Shown: positions 1 through 10,316 of the stretch, piece after piece
Numbering within the stretch: position 1 is the stretch's first letter
How the letters are laid out: every line of letters begins with the position of its first letter
DNA from: Ralstonia sp. NFACC01
GTDB lineage: Bacteria; Pseudomonadota; Gammaproteobacteria; Burkholderiales; Burkholderiaceae
Length of the DNA stretch: 64,000 nucleotides
Assembly: GCF_900115545.1 (NCBI RefSeq)
Contig: NZ_FOWV01000009.1
Location: 124,001-188,000 of the forward strand
Direction: 5' to 3'
Notes under the pieces: model-generated
Database searches by the model: none
The model's input: only the letters and a program-made list of their open reading frames with translations
What the model was told of the DNA's origin: nothing
Translations under genes and position numbers: made by a program

Positions 1-580
1 TGACGAGCATGCGGCGGTCCTTCGCTTCGGCAAACGAGGAGCCGATCCGGATGGCGACCGTCTCGATGCCATAGCGATCGAAATAGAAGCTGGCGAGCTG
101 TTCGCCGAATACTTTGCTGAGCCCGTAGTAGCCATCGGGCTTGGTGGGCACGGTGCTGTCGATCACCTCGCCCTGCTTGTAGAAGCCGATGGTGTGGTTC
201 GAGCTGGCAAACACGATGCGGCGCACGCCGTGGCGACGGGCAGCTTCGTACAGGTTGTAAGTGCCTGCGATATTGGCCGGCAAGATCTCTTCAAACGGCC
301 GCTCGACCGACACGCCGCCCAGATGCACGATCGCATCCGTGCCGGCAACAAGCGCATCGACGGCCTTCGCATCAGCCAAGTCACACGGTGCGAGCTCCTC
401 GCCGGTGCGCGCTTCGCCGAGATTTGATATATCAGACAAGCGCAAAAAATCGGCGTATTTGGGCAGACGCTCGCGCAGCACCTTGCCGAGGTTGCCGCCT
501 GCGCCAGTGAGCAGCAGGCGGTGGCAACGCGTGGTCACACCCGCGAGCGGGTCGGGTTGAACGTGGACTTCAGTGGTCAT
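1..580 (-). CDS. udh: Uronate dehydrogenase, NAD-dependent epimerase/dehydratase family (partial, C-terminus off the window)
   Basis: The visible 193 codons read without interruption from ATG at 580 to the window edge. A Rossmann glycine motif GAGGNLGK lies near residues 26-33, and the SDR catalytic pair appears as YGLSK, with a SSNHTIG serine strand before it. Uronate dehydrogenases oxidise D-galacturonate or D-glucuronate to the aldaro-lactone in the cytoplasm, feeding the galactarate and glucarate dehydratases. The start codon lies one base after the garD stop, so the gene is last in that operon and probably translationally coupled. Other short-chain epimerases share the fold; the assignment rests mostly on the aldarate context. 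Confidence 0.85.
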   Translation of the reverse strand, partial: MTTEVHVQPDPLAGVTTRCHRLLLTGAGGNLGKVLRERLPKYADFLRLSDISNLGEARTGEELAPCDLADAKAVDALVAGTDAIVHLGGVSVERPFEEILPANIAGTYNLYEAARRHGVRRIVFASSNHTIGFYKQGEVIDSTVPTKPDGYYGLSKVFGEQLASFYFDRYGIETVAIRIGSSFAEAKDRRMLV

Positions 581-581
581 A

Positions 582-2183
582 TCAGGTCACCGGGGCGGGG
601 TTGAACAGAGCCAGCGCATTATGCAGGCCCAGCTTGTCGGCGCAAACTTGCTTGCGGCCGCTCGCCACGTCAAGAATCAGGTGGAACAGCTCCCAGCCGA
701 TGTCGGCAATGCTCGCTTCGCCCGTGGCGATGCGGCCTGCGTCGAGGTCGATCAGGTCATGCCAGCGCTCGGACAGCGCCTTGCGCGTGGACACCTTGAT
801 GACGGGCGCCATGGCCAGTCCATACGGCGTGCCGCGGCCGGTGGTGAAGACCTGCAGGTTCATGCCGGAGGCCAGCTGCAACGTGCCGCACACGAAATCG
901 CTCGCGGGCGTTGCCGCAAAGATCAGGCCCTTGCGACGCACTTTCTCACCGGGGCCAAGCACGTCGACGATGGGCGTGCTGCCCGACTTCACGATCGAAC
1001 CCAGCGCCTTTTCCACCACGTTGGACAGGCCACCTTTCTTGTTGCCAGGCGACGGGTTGGCGCTGCGGTCAGTCTGGCCGCCGCTCAGGTAGTCGTCGTA
1101 CCAGGCCATCTCGCGCAGCAGCGCACGGCCGACGTCTTCGTCAATGGCGCGCGGCGTGAGCAGATGAATGGCGTCACGCACCTCGGTCACTTCCGAGAAC
1201 ATCACGGTGCCGCCTGCGCGCACGATCAGGTCCGCCGCAAAGCCTACCGCGGGGTTGGCCGTGACCCCCGAAAACGCATCGCTGCCGCCGCACTGCACCC
1301 CGACCACGAGATCGGATGCCGGGCAAGTTTCGCGCTGGCGCTTGTTCAGGTGTTCCAGACGGCGCTCGGCCATCTCCATGATGGCGTCGGTCATGCCGAT
1401 AAAGCCGTCGAAGGCTTCGTCCTGCAGACGCAGCACGGGCGAATCTGCGGTGCCGGCAACTTCAATGGGAATGCGGCCGCCCGGCGCGAGCTTTTCCGGC
1501 ACGAGGCGCTCGGGCACAAGCTTTTCGCAGCCCAGGCCGATCACCATGATCTCGCCGCCAAAGTTCGGGTTGAGCGCCAGGTTTTGCAGCGTGCGAATCG
1601 GCACGATGGCGGCCGGCGCATTGATGGCGACGCCGCAGCCGTACACGTGGTTAAGCGCCACCACATCGTCAACGTTTGGGAAGCGCGGCAGCAACTCGCG
1701 CTTGATGCGGCCAACAACGTAATCCGTCACGCCGGCCACGCACTGCACGCTGGTCATGATGCCGAGCACGTTCTTCGTGCCAACCGTGCCGTCTGCGTTG
1801 CGATAGCCCTCGAAGGTGTAACCCTCAAGCTTGGCGAGCTTGGGGTCGGGGCGCGTGGCCAGCGGCAGCTCATCCAGCGCGGGCGCGGACGGCAGCTTGA
1901 CGGCATGCTCGTTGACCCAGCTACCGCGCGGTAGCGGCTTCACGGCATAGCCGATCACCTCGTTGTAGCGGATGATGGCGTCGCCTTCGGCCAGGTCGAC
2001 CAGCGCCACCTTGTGACCTTGCGGCACGCCCTCAACGAGCACGGTGCCATCGACCAATGCCGTGCCGGCCGGCAAGCCGCGTGCGTTGACGGCGATGGCG
2101 ACGTTGTCACCGTCGTGCACGCGAATCGTCAGCGCCTTTTCAGTTGCGTTGCCGGCCTCAGGGGCCAGCGTCGGTTCAGACAT
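582..2183 (-). CDS. garD: Galactarate dehydratase
   Basis: This is a 533-residue protein of the UxaA/GarD hydro-lyase family, close to the usual length of GarD. It dehydrates galactarate (mucate) to 5-dehydro-4-deoxy-D-glucarate. Typical stretches are [24 protein letters not shown] and [14 protein letters not shown] chose ATG at 2183 because CACGGAG sits just upstream; a longer frame from a TTG at 2222 overlaps the gudD stop and has no better ribosome site. It lies between gudD and udh in one operon, so two epimeric aldarates converge on one product. Confidence 0.93.
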   Translation of the reverse strand: MSEPTLAPEAGNATEKALTIRVHDGDNVAIAVNARGLPAGTALVDGTVLVEGVPQGHKVALVDLAEGDAIIRYNEVIGYAVKPLPRGSWVNEHAVKLPSAPALDELPLATRPDPKLAKLEGYTFEGYRNADGTVGTKNVLGIMTSVQCVAGVTDYVVGRIKRELLPRFPNVDDVVALNHVYGCGVAINAPAAIVPIRTLQNLALNPNFGGEIMVIGLGCEKLVPERLVPEKLAPGGRIPIEVAGTADSPVLRLQDEAFDGFIGMTDAIMEMAERRLEHLNKRQRETCPASDLVVGVQCGGSDAFSGVTANPAVGFAADLIVRAGGTVMFSEVTEVRDAIHLLTPRAIDEDVGRALLREMAWYDDYLSGGQTDRSANPSPGNKKGGLSNVVEKALGSIVKSGSTPIVDVLGPGEKVRRKGLIFAATPASDFVCGTLQLASGMNLQVFTTGRGTPYGLAMAPVIKVSTRKALSERWHDLIDLDAGRIATGEASIADIGWELFHLILDVASGRKQVCADKLGLHNALALFNPAPVT

Positions 2184-2218
2184 CACAGACTCCGTGATTG
2201 ATTCAAACGGGTTTTGCT

Positions 2219-3628
2219 TCAACGCCCCAGGCTCGGACGTTTCGGGTCATACGTCCAGCCCGGCACGAGGTATTGCATGGCCATGGCGTCGTCACGCGCG
2301 CCAGGGCCCAGGGTGTTGTAAAGCGCATGGGCCGCCATGACGCGCTCCATGTCGATTTCGATGCCAAGGCCCGGACGCTCCGGGACGGCCACGTGGCCGC
2401 CCTGGATGCGCAGCGGTTCGCGCGTCAGGCGCTCCTCGGCTTCCTGCCAGATCCAGTGCGTATCGATGGCCGTGATGTTGCCCGGCGCGGCGGCAGCCAC
2501 ATGCGTGAACATCGCCAGCGACACATCAAAGTGGTTGTTGGAGTGCGAGCCCCACGTCAGGCCCCACTCGTCGCACAACTGCGCGACGCGCACGGAGCCT
2601 TGCATGGTCCAGAAATGCGGATCGGCCAGCGGAATATCGACCGCGTGCAGTTGGACGGCGTGGCCCATCTGACGCCAATCGGTGGCGATCATGTTGGTAG
2701 CTGTCGGAATGCCGGTGGCGCGCTTGAACTCGGCCATCACTTCACGGCCCGAGTAGCCGGCTTCGGGGCCGCACGGGTCTTCGGCATAAGCCAGAAGATG
2801 CCCTTGGCCCTTGCACAGCGCAATCGCCTCGTTGAGCGACCATGCGCCATTCGGGTCCAGCGTCACACGGGCCTGCGGGAAGCGCGCCTTGATGGCGGCA
2901 ATCGCTTCCATCTCATCGGCACCGGGCATCACACCGCCCTTGAGCTTGAAATCGGCAAAGCCGTAGCGCGCGGTGGCGGCTTCAGCCAAGCGTGCGATGG
3001 CGTCGGGCGTCATCGCGGCTTCGTGGCGCAGGCGCAGCCAGTCGTCGGCGCCGTTGATGCCATCCAGGTACGGCAAATCAGTCTTGCGACGGTCGCCCAC
3101 GTAGAACAGATAGGCGAGCATCGGCGCGCTATCGCGCTGCTGGCCGGCACCGAGCAGTTCGGCCACCGGCACCTCCAGAAACTGGCCAAGCAGATCGAGC
3201 AACGCGGCTTCCACCGCCGTGATGACGTTGTCCATGCGCAGGTTGATCTCGTGCGGCTGGCGCAGCACAGCGGCCTCCGAAGCGGAGGTCACCTGGTGCA
3301 CCGTCGCCGGGTGCGCCGCATTGCCCCCGCCCGCAAGCACCCGGCGAATGCTGTTCAGCACGCCATTGGTACGACCGATCGATTGACCAACCACCAGCGG
3401 AATCACGCGTTCCAGCGCCTGACGGATGCCCTCCCCGCCCGGCACCTCGCCCACGCCGGTGCGCCCGGCGTTGTCCTTCAGGATGACGAGGTTGCGCGTA
3501 AAGAACGGAGCATGCGCGCCGCATAGGTTCAGCAGCATGCTGTCGCGGCCAGCGACAGGGATCACCTGCATCTCCGTCACACGCGGTGTGTGGGTGCGCG
3601 CGCCGGATTCGATCGATTGCAACGTCAC
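2219..3628 (-). CDS. gudD: Glucarate dehydratase
   Basis: A 469-residue enolase-superfamily enzyme that dehydrates D-glucarate to 5-dehydro-4-deoxy-D-glucarate. Seen in the sequence: the N-terminal capping domain with [21 protein letters not shown], the barrel KLKGG lysine motif, the metal-binding stretch [10 protein letters not shown], and GSHSNNHFD near the C-terminus carrying the catalytic histidine. The start is GTG at 3628 with AGGAG about 10 bases upstream. It lies 18 bases after the MFS transporter, and its stop is 35 bases before the garD ATG. Confidence 0.94.
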   Translation of the reverse strand: MTLQSIESGARTHTPRVTEMQVIPVAGRDSMLLNLCGAHAPFFTRNLVILKDNAGRTGVGEVPGGEGIRQALERVIPLVVGQSIGRTNGVLNSIRRVLAGGGNAAHPATVHQVTSASEAAVLRQPHEINLRMDNVITAVEAALLDLLGQFLEVPVAELLGAGQQRDSAPMLAYLFYVGDRRKTDLPYLDGINGADDWLRLRHEAAMTPDAIARLAEAATARYGFADFKLKGGVMPGADEMEAIAAIKARFPQARVTLDPNGAWSLNEAIALCKGQGHLLAYAEDPCGPEAGYSGREVMAEFKRATGIPTATNMIATDWRQMGHAVQLHAVDIPLADPHFWTMQGSVRVAQLCDEWGLTWGSHSNNHFDVSLAMFTHVAAAAPGNITAIDTHWIWQEAEERLTREPLRIQGGHVAVPERPGLGIEIDMERVMAAHALYNTLGPGARDDAMAMQYLVPGWTYDPKRPSLGR

Positions 3629-3646
3629 TTCAAAGGCTCCTGTGGC

Positions 3647-4999
3647 TTACAGCGGCTTGAGTTCCACACGCTTGATCTCACCCACCATGAACAGGTAGCA
3701 GACGATCGCAACGGCGGCATGGATACCGACGTACACCAGCGCACCGTTGAACGAACCCGTGGTGTTGACGATGTAACCGATGGCGATGGGGGTCGTGATG
3801 CTCGACAGGTTGCCGAACGTGTTCATCAGCGCGCCAGACAAACCCGCGATCTGCTTCGGAGCCGTATCCGAGTTCACCGCCCAGCCCAGCGCGCCGAGGC
3901 CCTTACCGAAGAACGACAGCGCCATCACGGCCACCACGACAGTCTGCGCATCGACGTAGTTACAGATCACCATGGTCATGGAGAGCAGCATGCCCAGCAC
4001 GATGGGCACCTTGCGCGCCACCGACAACGAGGCGCCACGGCGAAGCAGTGCATCAGAAATGATCCCGCCCAGAATGCCGCCGAGGAAGCCGCACACCGCG
4101 GGAATCGACGCGACAAAGCCCGCTTTCAGGATCGACATGCCGCGCGCCTGCACCAGATACACCGGGAACCACGTGATGAAAAAGTACGTGAGCGCATTGA
4201 TGCAGTACTGCGCGATGTACACACCCATCAGCATGCGGTTCTGCAGGAGCTGCTTGACGTAGCCGAGTTTCGGCCCTTCCGTCTTTGCCACGCCGGCACG
4301 GTCCATGTTGACCAGGCCGCCGCCAGCTTCGATGTACTCGATTTCGGCACGGTTGACGCCCGGGTGGTCCTTCGGCTCGTGCACGAAGGCTCTCCACACG
4401 ACCGCCATGACGATGCCGATCACGCCCATCACGATAAACACGTGATGCCAGCCGAATGCGTGCACCAGCCAGGCCATCAGCGGGGCAAACACCACCGTGG
4501 CGGCGTACTGCGCAGAGTTGAAGATCGCCGCTGCGGTGCCGCGCTCATTGGCGGGAAACCAGGCTGCCACGATACGGCTGTTGGCAGGGAAGGACGGCGC
4601 CTCTGCCGCCCCTACCAGGAAGCGCAGGCAGAACACCATGATGATGGCGGTGGCCCCGGTAAAGAAGCCGATCGCGCCTTGCGCCAGTGTGAACAGCGAC
4701 CACAGCAGAATGCTGAAGGTGTACACGCGCTTGGAGCCAAAGCGGTCAAGCAGCCAGCCGCCTGGAATCTGCGCAATCACATAGGCCCAGCCAAACGCCG
4801 AGAAGATATAGCCAAGCGACACGGCATCGATGCCGAGCTCCTTCTGCATGGCCGAGCCGGCAATGGAGATGGTCGCCCGATCAGCGTAGTTGATGGTCGT
4901 CACGATAAACAGCATCGCGAGGATCACGAAACGCACGCGGCTCATGCGCTCAGCGCGCGGCACGGCCTGTGCTCCCACTGCGGGGGCTTTGATGTCCAT
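3647..4999 (-). CDS. gudP: MFS sugar-acid transporter (glucarate/galactarate type)
   Basis: A 450-residue, twelve-helix major facilitator of the anion:cation symporter branch. The N-terminal stretch RFVILAMLFIVTTINYADRATIS is typical of GudP/GarP and hexuronate carriers, and LSGALMNTFGNLSS lies in the C-terminal half. It probably imports glucarate, galactarate or uronates with protons across the inner membrane. A very strong ribosome site, AAGGAGGAG, precedes ATG at 4999. It sits in the operon between the semialdehyde dehydrogenase and gudD; exact substrate preference is inferred from context. Confidence 0.88.
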   Translation of the reverse strand: MDIKAPAVGAQAVPRAERMSRVRFVILAMLFIVTTINYADRATISIAGSAMQKELGIDAVSLGYIFSAFGWAYVIAQIPGGWLLDRFGSKRVYTFSILLWSLFTLAQGAIGFFTGATAIIMVFCLRFLVGAAEAPSFPANSRIVAAWFPANERGTAAAIFNSAQYAATVVFAPLMAWLVHAFGWHHVFIVMGVIGIVMAVVWRAFVHEPKDHPGVNRAEIEYIEAGGGLVNMDRAGVAKTEGPKLGYVKQLLQNRMLMGVYIAQYCINALTYFFITWFPVYLVQARGMSILKAGFVASIPAVCGFLGGILGGIISDALLRRGASLSVARKVPIVLGMLLSMTMVICNYVDAQTVVVAVMALSFFGKGLGALGWAVNSDTAPKQIAGLSGALMNTFGNLSSITTPIAIGYIVNTTGSFNGALVYVGIHAAVAIVCYLFMVGEIKRVELKPL

Positions 5000-5097
5000 C
5001 GTCTCCTCCTTAAGCCGACACCCGTCGTGCCGGTGGTTCAGGTTGCCGGGTCCTGTGCGGCCCGGCGTGTAGTTTTTGCTATTCGAGCGCTACGGCT

Positions 5098-6669
5098 TCA
5101 GGCCCAGCGTCCATCTACCAGTCGGCGCAGCTTGAGCGGGTTGGCGTCTTGCAGCGCTTCGGGCAGCAGTTCGGCCGGCAGATCCTGGTAGCACACCGGA
5201 CGCAGGAAGCGCTCGATGGCTGCCGTGCCGACCGAAGTCGTGCGTGCATCCGTCGTTGCCGGCCAGGGACCACCGTGCACCATGGCGTGGCACACTTCGA
5301 CGCCGGTCGGCCAGCCGTTGGCCAGAATGCGCCCCGCCTTGCGTTCCAGAATCGGCAGCAGCGAACGCGCGATGGCTGTATCACCCGCATCCAGATGCAG
5401 CGTGGCGGTCAACTGGCCTTCGAGCGATTCAGCCAGCGCGCGCAGCTCTTCTGCATCGCGGCAGCGTACGACCAGGCCGGTGGCACCGAAGATCTCGTCG
5501 TGCAGCGTCGGTTGCGCCTGGAAGCTTTTCGCATCGGTGATGTAGAAGCCGGCTTGCCCCCGGTTGGGTTGGTCGCTGCCTTGCCCGCGCGCGACACAGC
5601 GCACGTTGGCTTCGGCAGCCAGCTTGTCGACGCCGCGCGTGTAAGCGGAGTGAATGCCCGCCGTAAGCATGGGCTGCGCAGCCACGTCGCCCATGGCAGC
5701 AGCGGCGGCAGCTTCAAAGGCATCCAGTTCCGGCCCGTCGATGGCGAGCAGCAAGCCCGGGTTCGTACAGAACTGGCCCGCGCCCATCGTGAGCGATGCC
5801 ACGTACTGCTGGCCCAGCGCAGCAGCGCGCTTGGCCAGCGCATCGGGCAGCAGGAAGACGGGGTTGATGGCACTCAACTCGCCATACACCGGAATCGGCT
5901 GCGGGCGTGCCTGCGCAATGCGCAGCAGCGCCTGACCGCCTGCGCGCGAACCGGTAAAGCCAACTGCCTGGATATGCGGATCGGCCACCAGTGCACCCGC
6001 CGCGTCGTTGTCCGCCAGGATGAGCGAGAACACGCCCTCCGGCAGCCCGCACTGGGCAACCGCAGCTTGAATGGCACGACCCACCAGTTCGGACGTACCC
6101 GGGTGCGCCGGATGCGCCTTCACGACCACCGGGCAACCTGCAGCCAGCGCCGATGCGGTATCACCACCCGCCACCGAGAACGCCAGCGGGAAGTTGCTCG
6201 CACCGAACACCGCCACCGGGCCCAGCGCAATGCGGCGCATGCGCAGATCCGAGCGCGGCAGCGGCTTGCGCTCCGGCAGGGCCGAATCAAGACGGGCGCC
6301 CACGGCATCCCCGGCACGCACCACGCTTGCAAACAGGCGCAGTTGGTTGCACGTGCGGCCACGCTCGCCTTCCAGGCGCGGACGCGGCAGTGCCGATTCG
6401 GCCATCGCGCGTTCGATCAGCGCATCGCCCAGCGCTTCGATCTGGCTGGCGATGGCTTCCAGGAAGGCAGCGCGGGTTTCCGGCGAGGTCTCGCGGTAAA
6501 CGTCAAAAGCCGCGGCGGCCAGTTCAGCGGCACGTGCGGCATCGGCCTTGGAGGCCAGGGTGAATTCGGGTTCGAGCCATTCCCCGGTGGCGGGGTTCAT
6601 GGCGCGAACCTTGCCGGCACCACCCGCCACGCGGGCAGCACCCAACAACAGTTCGCCGCTCAATTGCAT
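5098..6669 (-). CDS. 2,5-dioxovalerate (alpha-ketoglutarate semialdehyde) dehydrogenase
   Basis: A 523-residue NAD(P)+-dependent aldehyde dehydrogenase. It shows the cofactor region [15 protein letters not shown], the GFTGSRAGG loop, a glutamate in [11 protein letters not shown] and the catalytic cysteine in [10 protein letters not shown]. This subfamily oxidises alpha-ketoglutarate semialdehyde to 2-oxoglutarate, the last step of the aldarate route. The start ATG at 6669 has AAGGAATC upstream and lies 27 bases after kdgD. The 98 bases before the next gene (MFS) show no clear terminator, so co-transcription is likely. Confidence 0.92.
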   Translation of the reverse strand: MQLSGELLLGAARVAGGAGKVRAMNPATGEWLEPEFTLASKADAARAAELAAAAFDVYRETSPETRAAFLEAIASQIEALGDALIERAMAESALPRPRLEGERGRTCNQLRLFASVVRAGDAVGARLDSALPERKPLPRSDLRMRRIALGPVAVFGASNFPLAFSVAGGDTASALAAGCPVVVKAHPAHPGTSELVGRAIQAAVAQCGLPEGVFSLILADNDAAGALVADPHIQAVGFTGSRAGGQALLRIAQARPQPIPVYGELSAINPVFLLPDALAKRAAALGQQYVASLTMGAGQFCTNPGLLLAIDGPELDAFEAAAAAAMGDVAAQPMLTAGIHSAYTRGVDKLAAEANVRCVARGQGSDQPNRGQAGFYITDAKSFQAQPTLHDEIFGATGLVVRCRDAEELRALAESLEGQLTATLHLDAGDTAIARSLLPILERKAGRILANGWPTGVEVCHAMVHGGPWPATTDARTTSVGTAAIERFLRPVCYQDLPAELLPEALQDANPLKLRRLVDGRWA

Positions 6670-6696
6670 ATCGATTCCTTGTGTTTTCGGTTGCGC

Positions 6697-7635
6697 TCAG
6701 GCCGCCAGCTTTTCCACTTCGGCAATGCGCGACACCAACGCAGACAGTTCTGCCATTTCGGCGTCGGTCAGATCGGTCAAGGGGGCGCGGACCGGACCTG
6801 CGTCACGACCGATAACCTTCATACCGGCCTTGACGATCGACACCGCATAGCCGCGCTTGCGATTGCGCAGCTGGATGTACGGCAGCACGAACTCGTTGAG
6901 CATCTTGTAGACCTTGGCATTGTCGAACGCTCGCACGGCGGCGTAGAACTCTAGCGCGAACTTCGGCACAAAGTTGAAGATGGCCGACGAATACGTCGAC
7001 ACACCCATCGTCAGGTACGGCAGCGCAAAGGTCTCGGCGGTCGGCAGGCCACCAACGTAGGTAAAGCGGTCGCCCAGGCGGGCGTAGATGCGCGTCATCA
7101 GTTCCAGATCGCCCACACCATCCTTGAAACCGACCAGGTTCGGGCAGCGGTCTGCCAGGCGTTCGAGGTGGTTTTCGTCGAGGATCTGGTTGGCGCGGTT
7201 GTAGACGATCACGCCCAGCTTGGTCGAGTTGCAGACCTGCTCCACGTGCGCGGCCACGCCGTCGGCGGAGGCTTCGGTCAGGTACGGCGGCAGCAGCAGG
7301 ATGCCGTCGGCGCCGGCAGCTTCAGCGGCCTTGCAGTATTCGATCGATTCGGCCGTACCGCGGCCCGCCGGGGCGATCACCGGAATCTTGCCGCCGGTTT
7401 CCGCCACGGCAGCGCGCACCACGCGGTCGGTTTCTGCCGCGGTGAGCGAGAAGAATTCGCCGGTGCCACCAGCGGCAAACAGGCCAGCGGCATCGTGGCT
7501 GAACAGCCAGTTCAGGTTGGCGCGATACGCTGCCTCGTCGAACGACAGGTCCGACGCCTTGAAGTGCGTGACCGGAAAGGACAGCAGACCAGAGCCGATC
7601 TGTTGGGCGAATTCTTTGGGGCTGTATCGGGACAT
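6697..7635 (-). CDS. kdgD: 5-dehydro-4-deoxyglucarate dehydratase
   Basis: A 312-residue member of the DHDPS/NAL aldolase superfamily. The Schiff-base lysine is in [10 protein letters not shown], the GTGEFFSLT motif replaces the usual GTTGE loop, and VIVYNRANQ carries the tyrosine. The family decarboxylates and dehydrates 5-dehydro-4-deoxyglucarate to alpha-ketoglutarate semialdehyde. It is the first gene of the minus-strand aldarate operon; an inverted repeat about 90 bases upstream (7722-7738) is a probable operator. Confidence 0.94.
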   Translation of the reverse strand: MSRYSPKEFAQQIGSGLLSFPVTHFKASDLSFDEAAYRANLNWLFSHDAAGLFAAGGTGEFFSLTAAETDRVVRAAVAETGGKIPVIAPAGRGTAESIEYCKAAEAAGADGILLLPPYLTEASADGVAAHVEQVCNSTKLGVIVYNRANQILDENHLERLADRCPNLVGFKDGVGDLELMTRIYARLGDRFTYVGGLPTAETFALPYLTMGVSTYSSAIFNFVPKFALEFYAAVRAFDNAKVYKMLNEFVLPYIQLRNRKRGYAVSIVKAGMKVIGRDAGPVRAPLTDLTDAEMAELSALVSRIAEVEKLAA

Positions 7636-7721
7636 GTCTCGCTCGCGATGAATGCGTGTTGTTGATGAACGAATTCTTGCACCCGCATCGATTCAAGTCC
7701 AAGCCAACTGCTGTCTCGATT

Positions 7722-7738
7722 AATACAAAACTTGTATT
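7722..7738. promoter_or_regulatory. Inverted repeat upstream of kdgD, candidate LysR operator
   Basis: A perfect 7+7 palindrome AATACAA-AAC-TTGTATT lies about 90 bases upstream of the kdgD start. Read on the minus strand, its core ATACAAGTTTTG differs at one base from ATACAGGTTTTG at 8982-8993, which overlaps the lysR start region. A LysR-type dimer binding both is a reasonable inference. Confidence 0.6.
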
Positions 7739-7818
7739 GATACAGGGTCTTCCCTAAGTCTCCGATTTCGATGCTGCAGCCGCACGTGACGGCGCGGCCG
7801 CGTTTGGTCATTGGCGCG

Positions 7819-8880
7819 TCACACCGCGCCCTCGGCCTCCACATAAAGGGCGTACAGGGAATGCGAACTGGCCATGTACAGACGGTTGTTCTTCGGCCCG
7901 CCGAAGGTCAGGTTCGGGCAGCGTTCCGGCAGGTGGATGAAGCCGATCGGCTTGCCGTGCGCGTTGAAGATCTTCACGCCGTCGTAGTCGGCAGAATTGA
8001 TGCCCAGGCGCCCGTCCGAGCCCCAGCCGCACCAGAGATTGCCGTCCTTGTCGACGCGAAAACCATCCAGCGCCCCCGCGCCGTTGGCGTCGATCAGCTT
8101 GGTCTTGTTGGACGCCGTGCCGTCGGGTGCGATGTCGTAGCTCCAGATGCTGCGCGACGGTGTGCCCTTCCACTCGACCACGTAGAGCTTCTTCTCATCG
8201 GGCGAGAACGCCAGGCCGTTCGGGTTGACGAGGTCGGTGATGATCGCGCGGATGCCGCCGTTCGGGTCGATCCGGTAGACGTTGGTCGTGGCCTGCTCAG
8301 GCTGCGCCTTGAAGCCCTCCCAGTTGCCGTTGATGCCGAACGTCGGGTCGGTGAACCAGATGCTGTCGTCGGACTTGACCACGATGTCGTTGGGCGCATT
8401 CAGCCGCTTGCCCTGATATTGATCGGCCAGCACAGTGATGCCGCCGTTGAATTCGGTGCGCGTGATGCGGCGCGTCACGGAGTGCTCGCACGTGACGAGG
8501 CGCCCCTGCCGGTCGCGCGTGTTGCCGTTGGCATAGTTCGACGGCTCGCGGAACACGCTGAACGCGCCGTTCGTCTCGTCGTACTTCATGATGCGGTTGT
8601 TCGGGATGTCGCTCACCAGCAGGTAGCGCCCGGCGGGAAAGTACACCGGCCCCTCCGCCCAGCGCATGCCGGTGGCAAGTTGCTCTACGGAACTGCTGTA
8701 GAGCCGGTATTTCAGGAAGCTCGGATCCAGCACTTCTACCGCCACGTCCGGGTAGCGCGCGTTCGGCTTGAACCCTTCGATCTTCTGTGCGGCTGCAAGG
8801 CCGCTGGCCGCCGCAAGCCCTGCGCCTGCCACGCTCCTGAGAAACCTGCGGCGGTCGACTTCCGCGCTTTCCATGGACAT
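7819..8880 (-). CDS. SMP-30/gluconolactonase-type lactonase with Tat signal
   Basis: A 353-residue six-bladed beta-propeller of the SMP-30/Gnl/LRE family. The N-terminus carries a twin-arginine motif RRRFLR at residues 10-15 followed by an alanine-rich hydrophobic stretch, so export to the periplasm is likely. Propeller signatures include RWAEGPVYFP, NDIVVKSDDSIWFTDPTFG and NPNGLAFSPDEKKLYV, with the acidic and asparagine metal ligands expected for lactonases. CAGGAG lies upstream of ATG at 8880. Next to an aldarate operon it may open sugar-acid lactones, although a periplasmic enzyme could not act on the cytoplasmic product of Udh. Confidence 0.85.
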   Translation of the reverse strand: MSMESAEVDRRRFLRSVAGAGLAAASGLAAAQKIEGFKPNARYPDVAVEVLDPSFLKYRLYSSSVEQLATGMRWAEGPVYFPAGRYLLVSDIPNNRIMKYDETNGAFSVFREPSNYANGNTRDRQGRLVTCEHSVTRRITRTEFNGGITVLADQYQGKRLNAPNDIVVKSDDSIWFTDPTFGINGNWEGFKAQPEQATTNVYRIDPNGGIRAIITDLVNPNGLAFSPDEKKLYVVEWKGTPSRSIWSYDIAPDGTASNKTKLIDANGAGALDGFRVDKDGNLWCGWGSDGRLGINSADYDGVKIFNAHGKPIGFIHLPERCPNLTFGGPKNNRLYMASSHSLYALYVEAEGAV

Positions 8881-8981
8881 GCTCGTCTCCTGATGGTTGT
8901 CATTGGCCCTTCAAGACGAAGGGGCGAGCCGATTCTTGCACCGGCGATCTTTCCCATCCAAGATAAGCACTGACTCAATCC

Positions 8982-8996
8982 ATACAGGTTTTGAAT
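8982..8996. promoter_or_regulatory. Candidate LysR operator between lactonase and lysR
   Basis: ATACAG-GTT-TTGAAT is an imperfect palindrome matching the kdgD upstream repeat in core and spacing. It ends two bases before the lysR ATG, where binding would repress lysR, and lies about 100 bases upstream of the divergent lactonase gene. Confidence 0.5.
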
Positions 8997-8998
8997 CG

Positions 8999-9895
8999 AT
9001 GTTTGAACTCAGCCAACTTCGCTGCTTTGTTGCCGTGGCCGAAGAACTGCACTTTGGGCGCGCAGCGGAGCGTCTGCACATGACGCAGCCACCGCTGTCA
9101 CGCCAGGTCCGCCTGCTGGAACACCAAGTCGGGACAGAGCTGCTGGAGCGCAACAGCCGTTCGGTCAAGCTGACCGCTGCGGGGCGCAGTTTCCTGCCCG
9201 ATGCGTCGCGCATCCTGCGTTTGGCGGACGAAGCGGCCGCCACGGCCCGGCGTGTCGCGACGGGCGCTGCCGGACAGTTGGCGATCGGGTTTACCGCATC
9301 GGTTGGCTACGGGAAGTTGCCTTCGCTGGTGAGCGCCGTGCGGGCGGCTTCACCCGGCGTGCGATTGACGCTCAAAGAAATGGTGAGCGGCGCGCAGCTC
9401 TCGGCGCTGGATGCGCGCGAAATCGATGTCGGCCTGCTACGCCCGCCGGTGGAGCACGGCGAGCTGATTGCCGTGCCGTGCTCGCAGGAAGCGCTCGTGA
9501 TCGCCCTGCCGGAAGCCGTGGCCGATAGTTGGCCGCAACGCCCCAGCCTGCGCGACTGCGAAGGCCAGCCGCTGCTCATGTATTCGCCATACGAGGCGCG
9601 CTATTTCCACCAGATGGTGAGCGGCCTGCTGGAACGCGCAGAGGTGCTGCCCGACATCGTCGAATACGTCAGCCAGATCCACTCGATGCTGGCGCTGGTG
9701 CGTGCAGGCATTGGCGTAGCGCTCATCCCGGCGGCGGCGGCCATGCTGCACTTCGAGGGCGTCGTCTATCGCCCGGTGCGCACCACGCCGGCCAAGCCGG
9801 TTGAACTCTGGATGGCCTATCGCAAGGACAACGACAACCCCGTGTTCAACGTGCTCAAGACGGTGCTGCACAACGCGCTAGCCGAGGGGCGCTGA
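8999..9895 (+). CDS. LysR-family regulator of the aldarate cluster
   Basis: A 298-residue LysR protein. The N-terminal winged helix-turn-helix reads FELSQLRCFVAVAEELHFGR then LHMTQPPLSRQV, followed by a periplasmic-binding-protein-like effector domain from about residue 90. It is of the BenM/CatR-like branch (LHFGRAAERL, SRQVRLLE). Divergent orientation to the lactonase and the operator-like repeats shared with kdgD suggest it controls the sugar-acid operon. The effector is unknown. The start is ATG at 8999; an upstream in-frame start at 8897 would run through the promoter region. Confidence 0.88.
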   Translation: MFELSQLRCFVAVAEELHFGRAAERLHMTQPPLSRQVRLLEHQVGTELLERNSRSVKLTAAGRSFLPDASRILRLADEAAATARRVATGAAGQLAIGFTASVGYGKLPSLVSAVRAASPGVRLTLKEMVSGAQLSALDAREIDVGLLRPPVEHGELIAVPCSQEALVIALPEAVADSWPQRPSLRDCEGQPLLMYSPYEARYFHQMVSGLLERAEVLPDIVEYVSQIHSMLALVRAGIGVALIPAAAAMLHFEGVVYRPVRTTPAKPVELWMAYRKDNDNPVFNVLKTVLHNALAEGR

Positions 9896-9950
9896 ACTCA
9901 CGCGGCACCGCATTTGCTGGAGCCACGGCGATCCCCACCCGGAGACCGCC

Positions 9951-10316
9951 ATGCCCCAGACACCCAACAACATTCCACGCTCGGCCCTGTGGCTCGCCGC
10001 ATCGGCCATCGGCTTGACCGTGGTTGCGCTGCCGCATCCCGCTCACGGCAAACTGCCGCCGCCCACGCCGGCTGAGCAAGCCGCCGCTGCCCAGCAGGCC
10101 GAGACGGAGCGCGCCCAGAAAGCGCAGGAGCAGGTCCAGCTGACCGCAGTGCAGGACCGTTTGGCAGCGCGTTTTGGCAAGGGCGGCAACAACGCGCCAG
10201 ATGCCGTCACGCCGGCCACCAACCTGCCCAAGAACGTCGCAGAAGCGCCGGGTACTGCCGGCCCGCATGGCGGCTCTCGGCCCAGTGCGGAATCCCATTC
10301 GGGCAACACCCGCTAG
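9951..10316 (+). CDS. Small exported protein of unknown function
   Basis: A 121-residue protein with a ribosome site (CCCGGAGACCGCC) before ATG. Residues 12-33 form a hydrophobic segment ending in PAHG, a plausible signal peptide. The mature part is rich in Ala, Gln and Glu (residues 38-70, probably helical) and then Gly, Pro and Ser, so largely disordered. I do not recognise the family. Its TAG stop overlaps the convergent TAG of the ABC binding-protein gene by four bases (CTAG). Confidence 0.6.
   Translation: MPQTPNNIPRSALWLAASAIGLTVVALPHPAHGKLPPPTPAEQAAAAQQAETERAQKAQEQVQLTAVQDRLAARFGKGGNNAPDAVTPATNLPKNVAEAPGTAGPHGGSRPSAESHSGNTR

Noticed and set aside
573-1934. Plus-strand open frame of 453 codons
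   Set aside because: It is antisense to garD, with His/Arg/Ala-rich translation, no ribosome site and no motif. Long shadows are common opposite GC-rich genes.
5149-6954. Plus-strand open frame of 601 codons
   Set aside because: Antisense to the semialdehyde dehydrogenase and kdgD; low-complexity basic translation.
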